64,000 nt of DNA from contig SMDE01000003.1 in assembly GCA_004346725.1 (NCBI GenBank), positions 1 to 64,000 on the forward strand. The letters are read 5' to 3'. Source of the DNA: Phytobacter diazotrophicus. GTDB lineage: Bacteria; Pseudomonadota; Gammaproteobacteria; Enterobacterales; Enterobacteriaceae. The position numbers and the translations under genes were made by a program. This document shows positions 19,613 through 29,125 of the stretch, in pieces; positions within the stretch are counted from its first letter, which is position 1; each line of letters begins with the position of its first letter. The notes beneath the pieces are model-generated. The model worked only from the letters and a program-made list of their open reading frames with translations. It was not told the DNA's origin and searched no databases.

Positions 19613-19626
19613 TTGATGTGCATCAA
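19613..19626. promoter_or_regulatory. Perfect FNR-type half-site pair (TTGAT-N4-ATCAA)
   Basis: TTGATGTGCATCAA matches the FNR consensus exactly. It lies in the 336-base gap between yejG and bcr, about 288 bases upstream of yejG and just downstream of bcr. I see no good -10 at the spacing expected of a class II FNR promoter in either direction. The rest of the gap is AT-rich with no gene. Confidence 0.35.
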
Positions 19627-19648
19627 AAAAGGGAGCATTTCTGCCCCC
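19624..19648 (-). terminator. Terminator of bcr
   Basis: On the minus strand a stem GGGGGCA/TGCTCCC (one G-U pair) with a GAAA loop is followed by six U. Confidence 0.8.
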
Positions 19649-19661
19649 TTCTGTTGAAAGG

Positions 19662-20855
19662 TTACGCCTGTTTTTTGCCGCGACTGGCGTAGAGATAGAA
19701 GAGAATGGAACTGGTTGCGCAAAAGGTGATGGACCAAATCATTGGCCATGCGGAGTTGAACGCCGACATAGAAAGCAGCGTGCCGACAATTGCGCCAATA
19801 CCAAAGCGGAACGTACCGGCCAGCGAGGAGGCGGTGCCTGCCATATGGGGAAACTCATCAAGAATAACCGCCATCGCGTTCGACGACACCAGCGAAACAC
19901 AGCCGACAAAGGCGGCCACGCCCACCACCAGTGACCAGAAACCTACGCCAAGCAGTGCCGTGATAACCATCCATAGCGCCATCACAAACTGAACCCACAA
20001 CCCACCACGGAACATCTTTAATGCGCCCACACGGCGGACGAAACGTCCATTGATGATGGTCATCAGGAACAGGAAAACAATATTTAGCGCGAAATAGTAG
20101 CCAAAATCCTGTGGCGAAACATGGTTGATTTCAATATAGACAAACGGCCCGGCGCTCAGAAAAGAGAACATTCCGGCAAAGCTAAAGCCGCTTGCCAGCA
20201 TATAGCTGAGCACGCGTTTATGACGAAACAGAGAGGCAAAATTGCCGACGGTCGTGCGCAGATGGAACGGCTGCCGACGTTCTGGCGGAAGCGTTTCACG
20301 TATAAAGAACGCAATCATCACCGAAACCAGCAAGCCCGCTACCGCCAGGATCCAGAAGATCATATGCCAGCTAAACCAAACCAGCACCGCGCCGCCGATC
20401 ATCGGGGCAAGCAACGGCGCAATGGTGGTCACCAGCATGACAAACGACATCATCCGCGAAAACTCTTCGCGCGGATAAATATCGCGCATCAGGGCATTAA
20501 TCACCACGCTGGCTGCGGCTGCCGCGAGACCATGAAAGAAGCGCATGGTAATCAGTTGATCGATACTCTGTGCCAGCGCGCAGGCCACGGCCGCCGCGGC
20601 GAAAATCAGCGTACCGCCAAGAATAACCGGCTTACGCCCGATGCTGTCCGCCATAGGGCCATAAAGCAGTTGCCCCAACGCAAAGCCCAGAATGTAGGTG
20701 CTTAGCGTCATTTGCGCGCTGCCCGCCGGTACGCCAAACTGCCCGGCAATTACCGGGAGCGCGGGCAGATACATATCAATAGATAACGGCATCAACATGG
20801 CCAGCAGGCCAAGAATAATCACAATGCTCAGTGATGAGTGTGGCCTGTTGGTCAC
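19662..20855 (-). CDS. bcr: Bcr/CflA-family multidrug efflux MFS transporter
   Basis: Twelve-helix drug:proton antiporter of the inner membrane, known in E. coli for bicyclomycin, sulfonamide and cysteine export. 397 residues. Family motifs are clear: [17 protein letters not shown] helix 1 ([15 protein letters not shown]), the GxxxDxxGRK motif [11 protein letters not shown], and [12 protein letters not shown] in the C-terminal half. The start is a GTG (VTNRPHSS) with GAGGAGC upstream, aligning with E. coli Bcr; the longer open frame has no such site. It starts 16 bases after the rsuA stop, so the two genes likely form an operon. Confidence 0.93.
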   Translation of the reverse strand: MTNRPHSSLSIVIILGLLAMLMPLSIDMYLPALPVIAGQFGVPAGSAQMTLSTYILGFALGQLLYGPMADSIGRKPVILGGTLIFAAAAVACALAQSIDQLITMRFFHGLAAAAASVVINALMRDIYPREEFSRMMSFVMLVTTIAPLLAPMIGGAVLVWFSWHMIFWILAVAGLLVSVMIAFFIRETLPPERRQPFHLRTTVGNFASLFRHKRVLSYMLASGFSFAGMFSFLSAGPFVYIEINHVSPQDFGYYFALNIVFLFLMTIINGRFVRRVGALKMFRGGLWVQFVMALWMVITALLGVGFWSLVVGVAAFVGCVSLVSSNAMAVILDEFPHMAGTASSLAGTFRFGIGAIVGTLLSMSAFNSAWPMIWSITFCATSSILFYLYASRGKKQA

Positions 20856-20871
20856 GAAAAGCTCCTCTACG

Positions 20872-21579
20872 TTAACGCGCAGGCAAACCGACGCTGGCAA
20901 TCTCTTCTTCTGTCAGTGCGCGGTACTCTCCCGGCGCCAGATCGTCGTCGAGGGTAATCGCGCCGATACGTTCACGATGCAGCCCGACAACGTGGTTGCC
21001 CACGGCGGCAAACATACGTTTTACCTGATGATAGCGCCCCTCGCTGATAGTTAAGCGTACCTGCGTCGGCGTGATCACCTCGAGCTGAGCCGGTTGGGTC
21101 AGGTCTTTCTCGTTATGTAACTGGACACCTTTGGCAAAGCGTTCCGCAGTGTCTTGCGCCACTGGCGATTCCAGGTCGACCAGATAGGTTTTCTCGCAGT
21201 GATGGCGCGGTGAGGTGATACGGTGCGACCACTGCCCATCGTCGGTCATCAGCACCAGCCCGGTAGTATCGATATCCAGGCGCCCCGCAGCATGAAGTTT
21301 GTGCGCTACAGGCTCATCCAGAAAATAGAGTACCGTCGGATGGTCGGGATCGTCCGTTGAGCAAACATAGCCCTGCGGTTTATTGAGCATGAAATAGCGA
21401 GGGCCGGTTTGTTGAACCAGCGCGTTGCCCTCATACTCCACCTCGTGTTGCGGGAGCAATTTGAACGCGGCATCTCTGACAATTTCGCCGTCTACGGTAA
21501 TGTGGCTGGCGCGGATTTGACGTCCGGCAATAGCACGGCTTACGCCGAGTTGCTGAGCGATAAACTTATCAAGTCGCAT
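20872..21579 (-). CDS. rsuA: 16S rRNA pseudouridine(516) synthase RsuA
   Basis: Cytosolic enzyme that isomerises uridine 516 of 16S rRNA. 235 residues: an N-terminal S4 RNA-binding domain (about 1-60; [15 protein letters not shown]) followed by the RsuA/RluB-family catalytic domain with [17 protein letters not shown], which carries the catalytic aspartate, and the C-terminal motif [15 protein letters not shown]. It is divergent from radD and cotranscribed with bcr. Confidence 0.95.
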   Translation of the reverse strand: MRLDKFIAQQLGVSRAIAGRQIRASHITVDGEIVRDAAFKLLPQHEVEYEGNALVQQTGPRYFMLNKPQGYVCSTDDPDHPTVLYFLDEPVAHKLHAAGRLDIDTTGLVLMTDDGQWSHRITSPRHHCEKTYLVDLESPVAQDTAERFAKGVQLHNEKDLTQPAQLEVITPTQVRLTISEGRYHQVKRMFAAVGNHVVGLHRERIGAITLDDDLAPGEYRALTEEEIASVGLPAR

Positions 21580-21733
21580 GAAGTTGTTTTGCCTGTATGG
21601 TGCTGGAAGCAGGACTTTCGTCCTTAAGAAGACTCAGGTGATTTACGCCTGTCAGTATAGCGGTCATTCTACGCCGCTCAAGGGAAAGATTCGTGGCATA
21701 CTTGTGACATGATGTTGTCACACCATGAAGAGC

Positions 21734-23494
21734 ATGACTTTTACCTTACGCCCTTATCAACGCGAAGCGGTAGACGCTACCCTCGCCCACTTTCGCCATC
21801 ACGATGAACCTGCGGTGATTGTCCTGCCTACAGGCGCAGGCAAAAGCCTGGTCATTGCCGAACTGGCAAGGGTGGCGCGCGGGCGCGTACTGGTGCTCGC
21901 ACACGTTAAAGAACTGGTCGCGCAAAACCATGCGAAATACCTCGCTCTGGGTCTGGAGGCGGATATCTACGCTGCGGGCCTCAAGAGTAAACAGAGTGAG
22001 GGCAAAGTGGTTTTCGGCAGCGTACAGTCCGTTGCCCGTAACCTTGACCATTTTCAGGGTGAGTTTTCACTGCTGATTGTCGATGAGTGCCACCGCATCA
22101 GCGACGATGGCGAAAGCCAATACCAGCAAATTTTACAGCACTTGCGCAAAGTGAATCCCCGCGTACGTTTGCTGGGACTCACCGCGACCCCTTTTCGTCT
22201 GGGGAAAGGCTGGATCTACCGTTTTCATTATCACGGTATGGTCCGGGGCGATGAAAACGCGCTGTTCCGCGACTGCATTTATGAGTTGCCGCTGCGTTAC
22301 ATGATCAAGCATGGCTATCTGACACCCCCGGAACGGCTGGATATGCCCGTGGTGCAGTACGATTTCAGCCGCCTGCAGGCGCAGAGTAATGGCCTGTTCA
22401 GCGAAGCGGATCTGAACCGTGAACTGAAAAAACAGCAGCGCGTCACGCCGCACATCATCAGCCAGATTGTTGAGTTCTCAGAAAGCCGCAAAGGCGTGAT
22501 GATTTTTGCCGCGACCGTAGAACATGCCCATGAAATTACCGGGCTGTTGCCTGCGGGCGAAGCAGCGCTGATTACCGGCGAAACGCCAGGTCCACAGCGT
22601 GATGAGTTGATTGAGGCGTTTAAAGCGCAACGCTTTCGCTACCTGGTAAACGTGTCGGTGCTCACGACTGGCTTTGACGCGCCGCATGTGGATTTGATTG
22701 CCATCCTGCGCCCGACGGAATCCGTCAGCCTGTATCAGCAAATCGTCGGGCGCGGCCTGCGGCTGTTTCCCGGCAAGACCGATTGTCTCATCCTCGACTA
22801 CGCCGGAAATCCGCACGATCTTTACGCGCCGGAAGTCGGTGCGCCGAAAGGAAAAAGCGATAACGTACCTGTGCAGGTGTTTTGCCCGGCCTGCGGCTTT
22901 GCCAATACCTTCTGGGGGAAAACCACGGCGGATGGCACCTTAATCGAACATTTTGGCCGCCGCTGCCAGGGCTGGTTTGAGGACGATGACGGCCAGCGGG
23001 AACAGTGTGACTATCGTTTCCGTTTTAAAAATTGCCCCCAGTGTAATGCGGAAAACGACATTGCTGCCCGTCGTTGCCGGACCTGCGACACCATTCTGGT
23101 CGATCCGGACGATATGCTTAAAGCGGCGCTGAAACTCAAAGACGCGCTGGTCCTTCGCTGTAGCGGAATGGACTTACAGCACGGCGCGGATGACAAAGGC
23201 GAGTGGTTAAAAATTACCTACTACGATGAAGATGGCGCAGATGTCAGCGAACGCTACCGCCTGCATACCCCTGCTCAGCGTACCGCTTTTGAGCAGCTCT
23301 TTATCCGCCCGCACACCCGTACGCCCGGCGTGCCATTACGCTGGATTGTCGCCGCCGATATCCTCGCCCGGCAGGCGCTGTTACGCCACCCCGATTTTGT
23401 CGTGGCGCGCAAAAAAGGCCAGTACTGGCAGGTGCGGGAAAAGGTGTTTGATTATGAAGGGCGCTTTCGCCGCGCCAATGAGTTACGCGGCTAA
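21734..23494 (+). CDS. radD: DNA repair helicase-like ATPase RadD (YejH)
   Basis: Superfamily 2 helicase-like protein that assists RecA strand exchange and double-strand-break repair in E. coli. 586 residues. The helicase core shows LPTGAGKS (about 33-40), VDECH and LTATP, then motif VI as [10 protein letters not shown]-terminal region has two zinc-finger-like cysteine clusters (CPACGF and [18 protein letters not shown]). An ATG at 21725 would add three residues; 21734 matches the length and N-terminus of E. coli RadD. It is monocistronic; the rplY promoter starts right after it. Confidence 0.95.
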   Translation: MTFTLRPYQREAVDATLAHFRHHDEPAVIVLPTGAGKSLVIAELARVARGRVLVLAHVKELVAQNHAKYLALGLEADIYAAGLKSKQSEGKVVFGSVQSVARNLDHFQGEFSLLIVDECHRISDDGESQYQQILQHLRKVNPRVRLLGLTATPFRLGKGWIYRFHYHGMVRGDENALFRDCIYELPLRYMIKHGYLTPPERLDMPVVQYDFSRLQAQSNGLFSEADLNRELKKQQRVTPHIISQIVEFSESRKGVMIFAATVEHAHEITGLLPAGEAALITGETPGPQRDELIEAFKAQRFRYLVNVSVLTTGFDAPHVDLIAILRPTESVSLYQQIVGRGLRLFPGKTDCLILDYAGNPHDLYAPEVGAPKGKSDNVPVQVFCPACGFANTFWGKTTADGTLIEHFGRRCQGWFEDDDGQREQCDYRFRFKNCPQCNAENDIAARRCRTCDTILVDPDDMLKAALKLKDALVLRCSGMDLQHGADDKGEWLKITYYDEDGADVSERYRLHTPAQRTAFEQLFIRPHTRTPGVPLRWIVAADILARQALLRHPDFVVARKKGQYWQVREKVFDYEGRFRRANELRG

Positions 23495-23510
23495 GCCATA
23501 GCGGTCCGAC

Positions 23511-23621
23511 TTGTAACAGAGGGGGGATACGGGTATAATCCGCCCGCTTTTGCATCCGCAAAGCAGATCACTTGCCTGTTGCTGGGTCGCCTGTAGCAGG
23601 AACTATTTAAGAGAAATTGAC
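23511..23621 (+). promoter_or_regulatory. rplY promoter and leader
   Basis: TTGTAA at 23511-23516 and TATAAT at 23534-23539 are separated by 17 bases, a near-consensus sigma-70 promoter. Transcription would start near 23546 and leave a leader of about 75 bases. In E. coli and relatives L25 represses its own mRNA through a structured leader; the leader here may do the same, but I could not fold it. Confidence 0.7.
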
Positions 23622-23906
23622 ATGTTTACTATCAACGCAGAAGTACGTAAAGAGCAGGGTAAGGGTGCGAGCCGCCGCCTGCGCGCAGCTAACAAATTCC
23701 CGGCTATCGTTTACGGTGGGAAAGAAGCTCCGGTTGCTATCGAACTGGACCACGACCAGCTGTGGAACATCCAGTCTAAAGCTGAATTCTATGATGAAGT
23801 TCAGACTCTGGTTATCGATGGCAAAGAAGTAAAAGTGAAAGTTCAGGCTGTACAGCGTCACGCTTACAAACCGAAACTGTCTCACATCGACTTCGTTCGC
23901 GCGTAA
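23622..23906 (+). CDS. rplY: 50S ribosomal protein L25
   Basis: 5S rRNA-binding protein of the large subunit. 94 residues, the short form found in enterics (no CTC extension). It begins [20 protein letters not shown] with the basic RNA-binding stretch, and ends [12 protein letters not shown]. The start is the ATG after AAGAGAAATTGAC. Codon use is strongly biased toward highly expressed codons. Followed directly by a strong terminator. Confidence 0.98.
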   Translation: MFTINAEVRKEQGKGASRRLRAANKFPAIVYGGKEAPVAIELDHDQLWNIQSKAEFYDEVQTLVIDGKEVKVKVQAVQRHAYKPKLSHIDFVRA

Positions 23907-23920
23907 TCGCTGACAAGTTG

Positions 23921-23947
23921 AAAAACCCCGCTCTGCGGGGTTTTTTT
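23921..23947 (+). terminator. Terminator of rplY
   Basis: Stem AAAAACCCCGC with a TCT loop and GCGGGG, followed by seven T. Confidence 0.92.
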
Positions 23948-24155
23948 ATGTCTCAGCAAACTCGATTAACGGTCTACCCGTTCGCGGCAAAATGCGTATC
24001 GGGATGATTTGCCCCTCACTCAAGGCATCAAGCACCTTTTCGGTGCTCATCAGATCCGTACCCTGCCAGGTCTGACCATCAAACTGAAAGTCGAACCAGA
24101 CTTTGAGGCCCGTCGCAGCAATGCAACATCGACGGGGAATTTCTGGCGTATTCCT
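23946..24155 (-). pseudogene. Orphan coding remnant downstream of yejK
   Basis: On the minus strand, a frame bounded by stop codons at both ends encodes about 70 residues including VWFDFQFDGQTWQGTDLMST and, after a further stretch, PRTGRPLIEFAET before its stop at 23948-23946. The composition looks protein-like, and there is no start codon with a ribosome site in the conserved-looking part. E. coli has no gene here. It could be the C-terminal end of a lost membrane or exported protein. I do not recognise the family. Confidence 0.35.
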
Positions 24156-24171
24156 TCATGCCACAGTGCGG

Positions 24172-25176
24172 TCAGTTGCCACCGGTTCTGCGTTGCAGTT
24201 GATCGCGCAGATTCGGCGGTGTGCCCTTAATGGTCAACGTATCCGTGGCCGGATCCCAAAAAATACGCTCGCCCAACAGCAAGGCATCAAAGTTAATGGT
24301 TAACCCGCCGCCGCTACCCGCATATTTAGTTAACTGGCGCAATGTGCTGCGATCCGCCGGAAAGCTCTCTTCCAGCTCATAGCCCTGCCCGGCGGTAAAC
24401 TCTTCAAAGCTCACTTCGCTCACGCCCGCCAGCTCTTTTGAAAGTGACGCCAGTTCAATCTCTTCGCCTGCCTGCAATTGTTCATTGCAGTAGGTGTAGA
24501 CCTGCTGGCGAACATCCTGGCGCTCTGATTTATCGAGCTGCGCCTGGGCGGTAAAGTCATCCACCGCCTGCAACAATCCGCGGTTCTGCGCTTTGGCGTT
24601 TAATCCTTCGGTTGCACCGAGGAAATCCATGAAAAAGTCAGAGACCTTGCGCCCAACGCGCCCTCTGAGGAAGGTTAAATAACGCGTCGATTCCGGGTTG
24701 GTTTCCCACTCGGTTAAATCCACACGCGCCACGATATCCGCATGGTTAATGTCGAGATAATGCGTCGCGCTGATGTCCAGTTGCTCATTAACACGCATAC
24801 TGCTTAAGTTATTGAGCACCGCGACCAGCAGGTATTCCACTGCCAGGTAGCGATAGTGGCAGAACAGCACAATGCCGCCGTCCGCAAAGGGATATTTTGC
24901 CAGTTCATCACGTAAGCGCCCCGTTGCCGCACGGCTGAACGCGAGAAAATCTTCCTCGCCCTGACGCTGGAGGCGTAATGCCTGCGCCAGTTCGCTGTCG
25001 TCGTTAAACAGGCCGTAGGCTTTACTTTTCGCGCTGTAAACCCGGTGTAACTCGGCGACCATCTCCTCAACGGGAGCAGTCGGTTCCAGCAAAGATTCGC
25101 GCAACACCAGCTCAAGGTTTTGCTCATCGCGTTTGATAAGCTGGTGCAGGGCAATCTGGTTGATGTCCAGACTCAT
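24172..25176 (-). CDS. yejK: Nucleoid-associated protein YejK (NdpA)
   Basis: Cytosolic nucleoid-associated protein of the NA37/YejK family. 334 residues, matching E. coli YejK (335) throughout: [16 protein letters not shown] at the start, [20 protein letters not shown] in the middle, and [16 protein letters not shown] at the end. Its role in the nucleoid is poorly defined; interaction with topoisomerase IV and gyrase has been reported for the E. coli protein. It is divergent from yejL. Confidence 0.95.
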   Translation of the reverse strand: MSLDINQIALHQLIKRDEQNLELVLRESLLEPTAPVEEMVAELHRVYSAKSKAYGLFNDDSELAQALRLQRQGEEDFLAFSRAATGRLRDELAKYPFADGGIVLFCHYRYLAVEYLLVAVLNNLSSMRVNEQLDISATHYLDINHADIVARVDLTEWETNPESTRYLTFLRGRVGRKVSDFFMDFLGATEGLNAKAQNRGLLQAVDDFTAQAQLDKSERQDVRQQVYTYCNEQLQAGEEIELASLSKELAGVSEVSFEEFTAGQGYELEESFPADRSTLRQLTKYAGSGGGLTINFDALLLGERIFWDPATDTLTIKGTPPNLRDQLQRRTGGN

Positions 25177-25308
25177 GATAAACTCTCCTTTTAGACCGGG
25201 CGGTATTCAACCACCACGCAAGCAACTGTGCAACTGCTGATAAAAAAGCAGAAAAAAAGCTGTTGCTACGGTAATATGTTGCCCTTTATGAATAACTGAT
25301 TTCGATTT

Positions 25309-25536
25309 ATGCCACAAATTTCCCGCTATAGTGATGAACACGTTGAACAACTGCTAAGTGAGCTGGCCAACGTGCTGGAAAAACACAAGTCTCCGACCGA
25401 CCTTTCCCTGATGGTTCTGGGGAACATGGTGACGAACTTGATCAATACCAGCATCGCCCCTGCTCAACGCCAGGCCATCGCAAAATCTTTCGCCCAGGCA
25501 TTGCAGTCGTCCGTTAATGACGATAAAGCGCATTAA
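25309..25536 (+). CDS. yejL: UPF0352 family protein YejL
   Basis: Small cytosolic protein of 75 residues, predicted all-helical, beginning [19 protein letters not shown]. It matches E. coli YejL over its length. Function unknown. It is followed after 18 bases by lapC on the same strand, so the two are probably cotranscribed, as in E. coli where yejK, yejL and yejM cluster. Confidence 0.93.
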   Translation: MPQISRYSDEHVEQLLSELANVLEKHKSPTDLSLMVLGNMVTNLINTSIAPAQRQAIAKSFAQALQSSVNDDKAH

Positions 25537-25554
25537 GGTAAACAGCGACAAGTT

Positions 25555-27315
25555 ATGGTGACTCATCGTCAGCCCTACCGTGAAAAAGTCTCCCAGATGG
25601 TAAGCTGGGGGCACTGGTTCGCCCTGTTCAATATTTTATTGTCCATTGTGGTCGGTAGTCGCTACCTGTTTGTCGCCGACTGGCCGACAACGCTTGCCGG
25701 GCGGATTTACTCTTACCTGAGCGTGGTCGGTCATTTCAGCTTTCTGGTGTTCGCCACCTACCTGCTGATTTTATTCCCCCTCACCTTTGTGGTGATGTCC
25801 CAACGCCTGATGCGGTCTCTGTCCGTTATTCTGGCGACCACGGGCATGACGCTGTTACTTATCGACAGCGAAGTTTTTACCCGTTTTCACCTGCATCTCA
25901 ATCCCATCGTCTGGGAACTGGTGATCAACCCCGATCAGAATGAGACGGCGCGTGACTGGCAGCTCATGTTTATCGGTGTGCCGGTTATCCTGCTCATTGA
26001 GATGCTGTTCGCCACCTGGAGCTGGCAAAAACTTCGCAGTCTGACCCGGCGGCGGCGCTTTGCAAAACCCGTGGCAGGGTTCTTTTTCGTAGCCTTTATT
26101 GCCACCCACGTTATGTATATCTGGGCGGACGCAAACTTCTATCGTCCTATCACCATGCAGCGGGCGAACCTGCCTCTCTCCTACCCGATGACGGCACGCC
26201 GCTTCCTGGAGAAACATGGCCTGCTGGATGCGCAGGATTATCAGCGTCGCCTGATTGAACAGGGTAGCCCGGAAGCCGTTTCGGTACAGTATCCATTGAG
26301 CGATCTGCGCTATCTGGATATGGGGCCCGGGCAAAACGTTCTGCTGATTACCGTTGATGGCCTGAATTATTCAGGTTACGAAAAACAGATGCCGGCACTT
26401 GCCGCCTTTGCGCAACAGAACGTGACCTTCACTCAGCACATGAGTTCTGGCAACACGGCGGACAGCGGCTATTTTGGTCTGTTTTACGGTATTTCGCCGA
26501 GCTACATGGACGGGGTGCTGTCGGCACGCGTGCCTGCTGCGCTGATCTCTGCGCTCAATCAGCAAGGTTATCAGTTAGGTTTGTTCTCTTCCGACGGGTT
26601 CAGTAGCGCGTTGTATCGTCAGGCATTGCTTTCGGATTTCTCACTGCCTGCGGCAAAAACGCAGACAGACGCGCAGACCGCCGATCAATGGATTGACTGG
26701 CTGGGTCATTATGCTCAGGACGATAACCGCTGGTTCTCCTGGGTGGCGTTGAACGGCACCAACCTGCCAGACAGCAATCAGCAGAATTTTGCCCGTCGCT
26801 ATGGTCGCGCCGTTACCGATGTCGATACGCAGATCAACCGTTTATTGGATGCTCTGCGCGAATCGGGCAAGCTGGATGATACGGTTGTGATCATCACCGC
26901 GGGTCACGGCATGCCTGCCGATCGGTCAGCCACTGACTTTGCCTGGTCGCGCGATAATCTGCATGTGCCGCTGGTGATTCACTGGCCGGGCACACCTGCA
27001 CAGCGCATCAACAAGCTGACCGATCACAAAGACGTGATGACGACGCTGATGCAGCGCCTGTTACATGTCAGTACGCCAGCAAACGAGTATTCGCAAGGCC
27101 AGGATCTGTTTAACGCAACGCGACGCCATACCTGGGTCACCGCAGCAAGCGGCGATGCGCTGGCGATTACGACGCCACAGATGACGCTGGTGCTCAATCA
27201 GAACGGCAGCTATCAGACCTGGAATCCGCAGGGTGAAAAGATTCAGGATCAGAAACCGCAATTGAGTTTGCTGCTACAGGTCCTGACAGATGAAAAACGG
27301 TTTATCGCTAACTGA
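25555..27315 (+). CDS. lapC: LPS biosynthesis-regulating protein LapC (PbgA/YejM)
   Basis: Essential inner-membrane protein that signals periplasmic lipopolysaccharide level to LapB and so controls FtsH proteolysis of LpxC; also described as a cardiolipin-binding protein. 586 residues. Five membrane helices occupy about residues 15-190. A basic juxtamembrane segment (SLTRRRRFAKPVAG-like, about 160-175) follows the fourth helix. The rest is a periplasmic alkaline-phosphatase-like domain (VLLITVDGLNYSGY, IITAGHG) that lacks a full catalytic set in E. coli. Start MVTHRQPYREKVSQM fits E. coli. Confidence 0.95.
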   Translation: MVTHRQPYREKVSQMVSWGHWFALFNILLSIVVGSRYLFVADWPTTLAGRIYSYLSVVGHFSFLVFATYLLILFPLTFVVMSQRLMRSLSVILATTGMTLLLIDSEVFTRFHLHLNPIVWELVINPDQNETARDWQLMFIGVPVILLIEMLFATWSWQKLRSLTRRRRFAKPVAGFFFVAFIATHVMYIWADANFYRPITMQRANLPLSYPMTARRFLEKHGLLDAQDYQRRLIEQGSPEAVSVQYPLSDLRYLDMGPGQNVLLITVDGLNYSGYEKQMPALAAFAQQNVTFTQHMSSGNTADSGYFGLFYGISPSYMDGVLSARVPAALISALNQQGYQLGLFSSDGFSSALYRQALLSDFSLPAAKTQTDAQTADQWIDWLGHYAQDDNRWFSWVALNGTNLPDSNQQNFARRYGRAVTDVDTQINRLLDALRESGKLDDTVVIITAGHGMPADRSATDFAWSRDNLHVPLVIHWPGTPAQRINKLTDHKDVMTTLMQRLLHVSTPANEYSQGQDLFNATRRHTWVTAASGDALAITTPQMTLVLNQNGSYQTWNPQGEKIQDQKPQLSLLLQVLTDEKRFIAN

Positions 27316-27391
27316 TTGATTATTTATGAATCAGTTAGCTCTCCCCTCACTTGCAATCAGCGGTGAAAAGGGTACTATTACCGCCACAAAT

Positions 27392-27468
27392 CGGCACGTA
27401 GCGCAGCCTGGTAGCGCACTGTCATGGGGTGTCAGGGGTCGGAGGTTCAAATCCTCTCGTGCCGACCA
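27392..27468 (+). tRNA. proL: tRNA-Pro (anticodon GGG)
   Basis: A 77-base cloverleaf starts CGGCACG and ends CGTGCCG-ACCA with CCA encoded. The anticodon loop is ATGGGGT with GGG at 27426-27428. The T-loop GGTTCAAATCC is standard. It differs from E. coli proL at one compensated anticodon-stem pair. It follows lapC as in E. coli; such tRNA genes are frequent integration sites, and the accessory island starts just downstream. Confidence 0.97.
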
Positions 27469-27512
27469 AATATTTCACCGGTAAGCTTTTACGCGATCGG
27501 TTACCCCTTAAG

Positions 27513-27545
27513 AACCCGCAATCTCTCTGAGTTTGCGGGTTTTTT
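27513..27545 (+). terminator. Terminator of proL
   Basis: Stem AACCCGCAA with TTGCGGGTT and a loop of about 11 bases, followed by a T run. Confidence 0.88.
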
Positions 27546-27654
27546 AATGCCCGCAATACTCTCACGCCTTTAGCGTGCTCTCCCCTTATCGATGAAAAAC
27601 AGTGCGGATAACGCGTTTGTGATCAGATGCCAGAGTGGTTTTCGCCTGATTCCT

Positions 27655-27726
27655 GACACAGATCTTTTCACATCTGTGTCCAGCTCAGCATTTTTCAACG
27701 CGTGAAATATCCTAAGCTCATTTAGG
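27655..27726. promoter_or_regulatory. Two inverted repeats upstream of the IraP-like gene
   Basis: GACACAGAT and its exact complement (27655-27663, 27672-27680) flank an 8-base loop. Thirty bases on, CCTAA-GCTCAT-TTAGG (27711-27726) forms a short dyad. Both lie within 140 bases of the IraP-like start. The second could be an operator and the first a leader hairpin; no regulator is identified. Confidence 0.4.
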
Positions 27727-27794
27727 CTTACATAACGCCATGCTTACTTCTTGTAGATAGCCAAGACTCATGCGGATCAAAGGCAGGGAATCAC

Positions 27795-28142
27795 ATGAAA
27801 AACGTCATTATCAGTATGATCGCAAAGATTTCAAAGATGGATGCGGAGGCGAAACAGCTGACTGCTCGCGTAGAGGCACAGTCACTATTACTTAGCGCCC
27901 TGGTGCTGACGCTGGGGAAAAACGGCGGCGTCCGCGAGATTATTGAAAACGTAAAGAAAGCCATCAACACGGCGGTGGATGTCTCCGACACGCCGCTTAA
28001 ATCCGACGCCGAAATGCTGCTCAGTGAATTTACCGATCTGCTTTCCGTCACCCAGTTGCTGGATGACGCTGAATCAGAAATTGATTTCGAAACACTGAAC
28101 GATCTTTTATCGAATACCGACGATAACCCCGAGCAGAAATGA
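27795..28142 (+). CDS. IraP-like anti-adaptor protein
   Basis: 115-residue cytosolic protein. Its first 85 residues resemble IraP, the anti-adaptor that binds RssB and protects sigma-S from ClpXP: both begin MKN(V/L)I, have a lysine/glutamate-rich helix (KMDAEAKQLTARVEAQ, IraP has EEESKELCAQVEAL) and a matching spacing of helices to LLSEFTDLL. It is longer than E. coli IraP (86) by an acidic C-terminal tail with many D, E and N. The similarity is from memory and moderate; a paralogue with another partner is possible. It stands alone after the tRNA, with GGCAGGGAATC upstream of the ATG. Confidence 0.6.
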   Translation: MKNVIISMIAKISKMDAEAKQLTARVEAQSLLLSALVLTLGKNGGVREIIENVKKAINTAVDVSDTPLKSDAEMLLSEFTDLLSVTQLLDDAESEIDFETLNDLLSNTDDNPEQK

Positions 28143-28163
28143 GTACCGAAAGACCTGTCCCTG

Positions 28164-28727
28164 TCAATTACAAGACTGAGGCATCAATTTGTTGGTGTTT
28201 TCCCGCCAGCCATAACAGCTCGCTTTGAGCGCTGTCGGTTTAGGTTCATAAAGGACTAACAATCGCTGACCGGATTCATTGATTTTCCAACTGGCGCTGG
28301 CTGCCGTCTTTTCTGCCAGTTTTATTGGTCGGTTTTGTGTATCCAGTCCATACAGTTCAACTTGCCCGGCTGCGGCACCAAATTGAAGCGTCACGGCCAA
28401 AAGAGCATTTCCTTGCCAGCGCCATTCAGGCAGAGGTTGCAGCGCAGGTGACCAGGCGTCCGGCCAGCTTGTTGACCACACCGATGATGCAGCCCCTTTA
28501 TCCTGCTTGAATAACGCCAGGTACGAAACGCTGGAATCTGCCCGCCCTTCCTGCCAGACGACCCAGCGCAATGCCCCCTGAGGATCGGCATCCATGAGAC
28601 TCAAATTACGTACCGGTTCCGCCATGATGCGATTAATCGCATCAGGCGTTTTGTTTTCCGCTGCCTGCACGGCAACACTGGTGATAAAAACCAGGGCAAA
28701 AAAAGGAATAGCAAATAGAGTCTTCAT
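28164..28727 (-). CDS. Exported protein of unknown function
   Basis: 187 residues with a clear Sec signal peptide (MKTLFAIPFFALVFITSVAVQA, cleavage after about residue 22). The mature part is rich in tryptophan (about ten) and ends with two cysteines (ASCYGWRE and PQSCN) that could form a disulfide. Predicted mostly beta. I do not recognise the family. Its start overlaps the last four bases of the RlpA-like gene, so it is the second gene of a coupled pair and probably acts with it in the periplasm. Confidence 0.7.
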   Translation of the reverse strand: MKTLFAIPFFALVFITSVAVQAAENKTPDAINRIMAEPVRNLSLMDADPQGALRWVVWQEGRADSSVSYLALFKQDKGAASSVWSTSWPDAWSPALQPLPEWRWQGNALLAVTLQFGAAAGQVELYGLDTQNRPIKLAEKTAASASWKINESGQRLLVLYEPKPTALKASCYGWRENTNKLMPQSCN

Positions 28728-29125
28728 GGGGTTACAGGTCCCTGTAGCGTACTGGCTGGCACAACGATAATGGATTGTAAGGTAATCAAGCCTGCCGTTT
28801 TATCGGTAATAGCATTGATCGGCCGACCACTCAGATAAGCAAACGCAGCTCGACTTAAATCAAGGACACGCGCCATTGAACCATCGCCAGCCCCACGATC
28901 ATTCACTTTAACGATGACTGACCGCCCCTGGTAGGTCAGTTTTAGTTTTGTGCCAAGCGGTACGGCATGCCAGCGTTCACGTGGCAATAAAGCGGCGGTA
29001 TACGCCGTATGGGTGTAAAGATCGCCGCTCGCAGTCATTTTATTGAGAAAGAAATCTGAATAAGTCGAAGCCACACCAGATACCGGAAGTCCCATTCTTT
29101 GCTCCGCAATGATGTTAATAAACAT
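28724..29125 (-). CDS. RlpA-like double-psi beta-barrel protein
   Basis: 133 residues with the RlpA/DPBB pattern: SGVASTYSDFF early, then LYTHTAYTAA, VPLGTKLKLTYQGRSVIVKVNDRG and LDLSRAAFAYL. The conserved VNDRG turn and the downstream (L)DLS motif are the family hallmarks. RlpA-type domains bind or cleave denuded peptidoglycan; here the catalytic residues cannot be checked by eye. Unlike most members it has no obvious signal peptide from this start (MFINIIAEQR); AAGG upstream supports the ATG. It may be a truncated paralogue or rely on another export route. Confidence 0.7.
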   Translation of the reverse strand: MFINIIAEQRMGLPVSGVASTYSDFFLNKMTASGDLYTHTAYTAALLPRERWHAVPLGTKLKLTYQGRSVIVKVNDRGAGDGSMARVLDLSRAAFAYLSGRPINAITDKTAGLITLQSIIVVPASTLQGPVTP

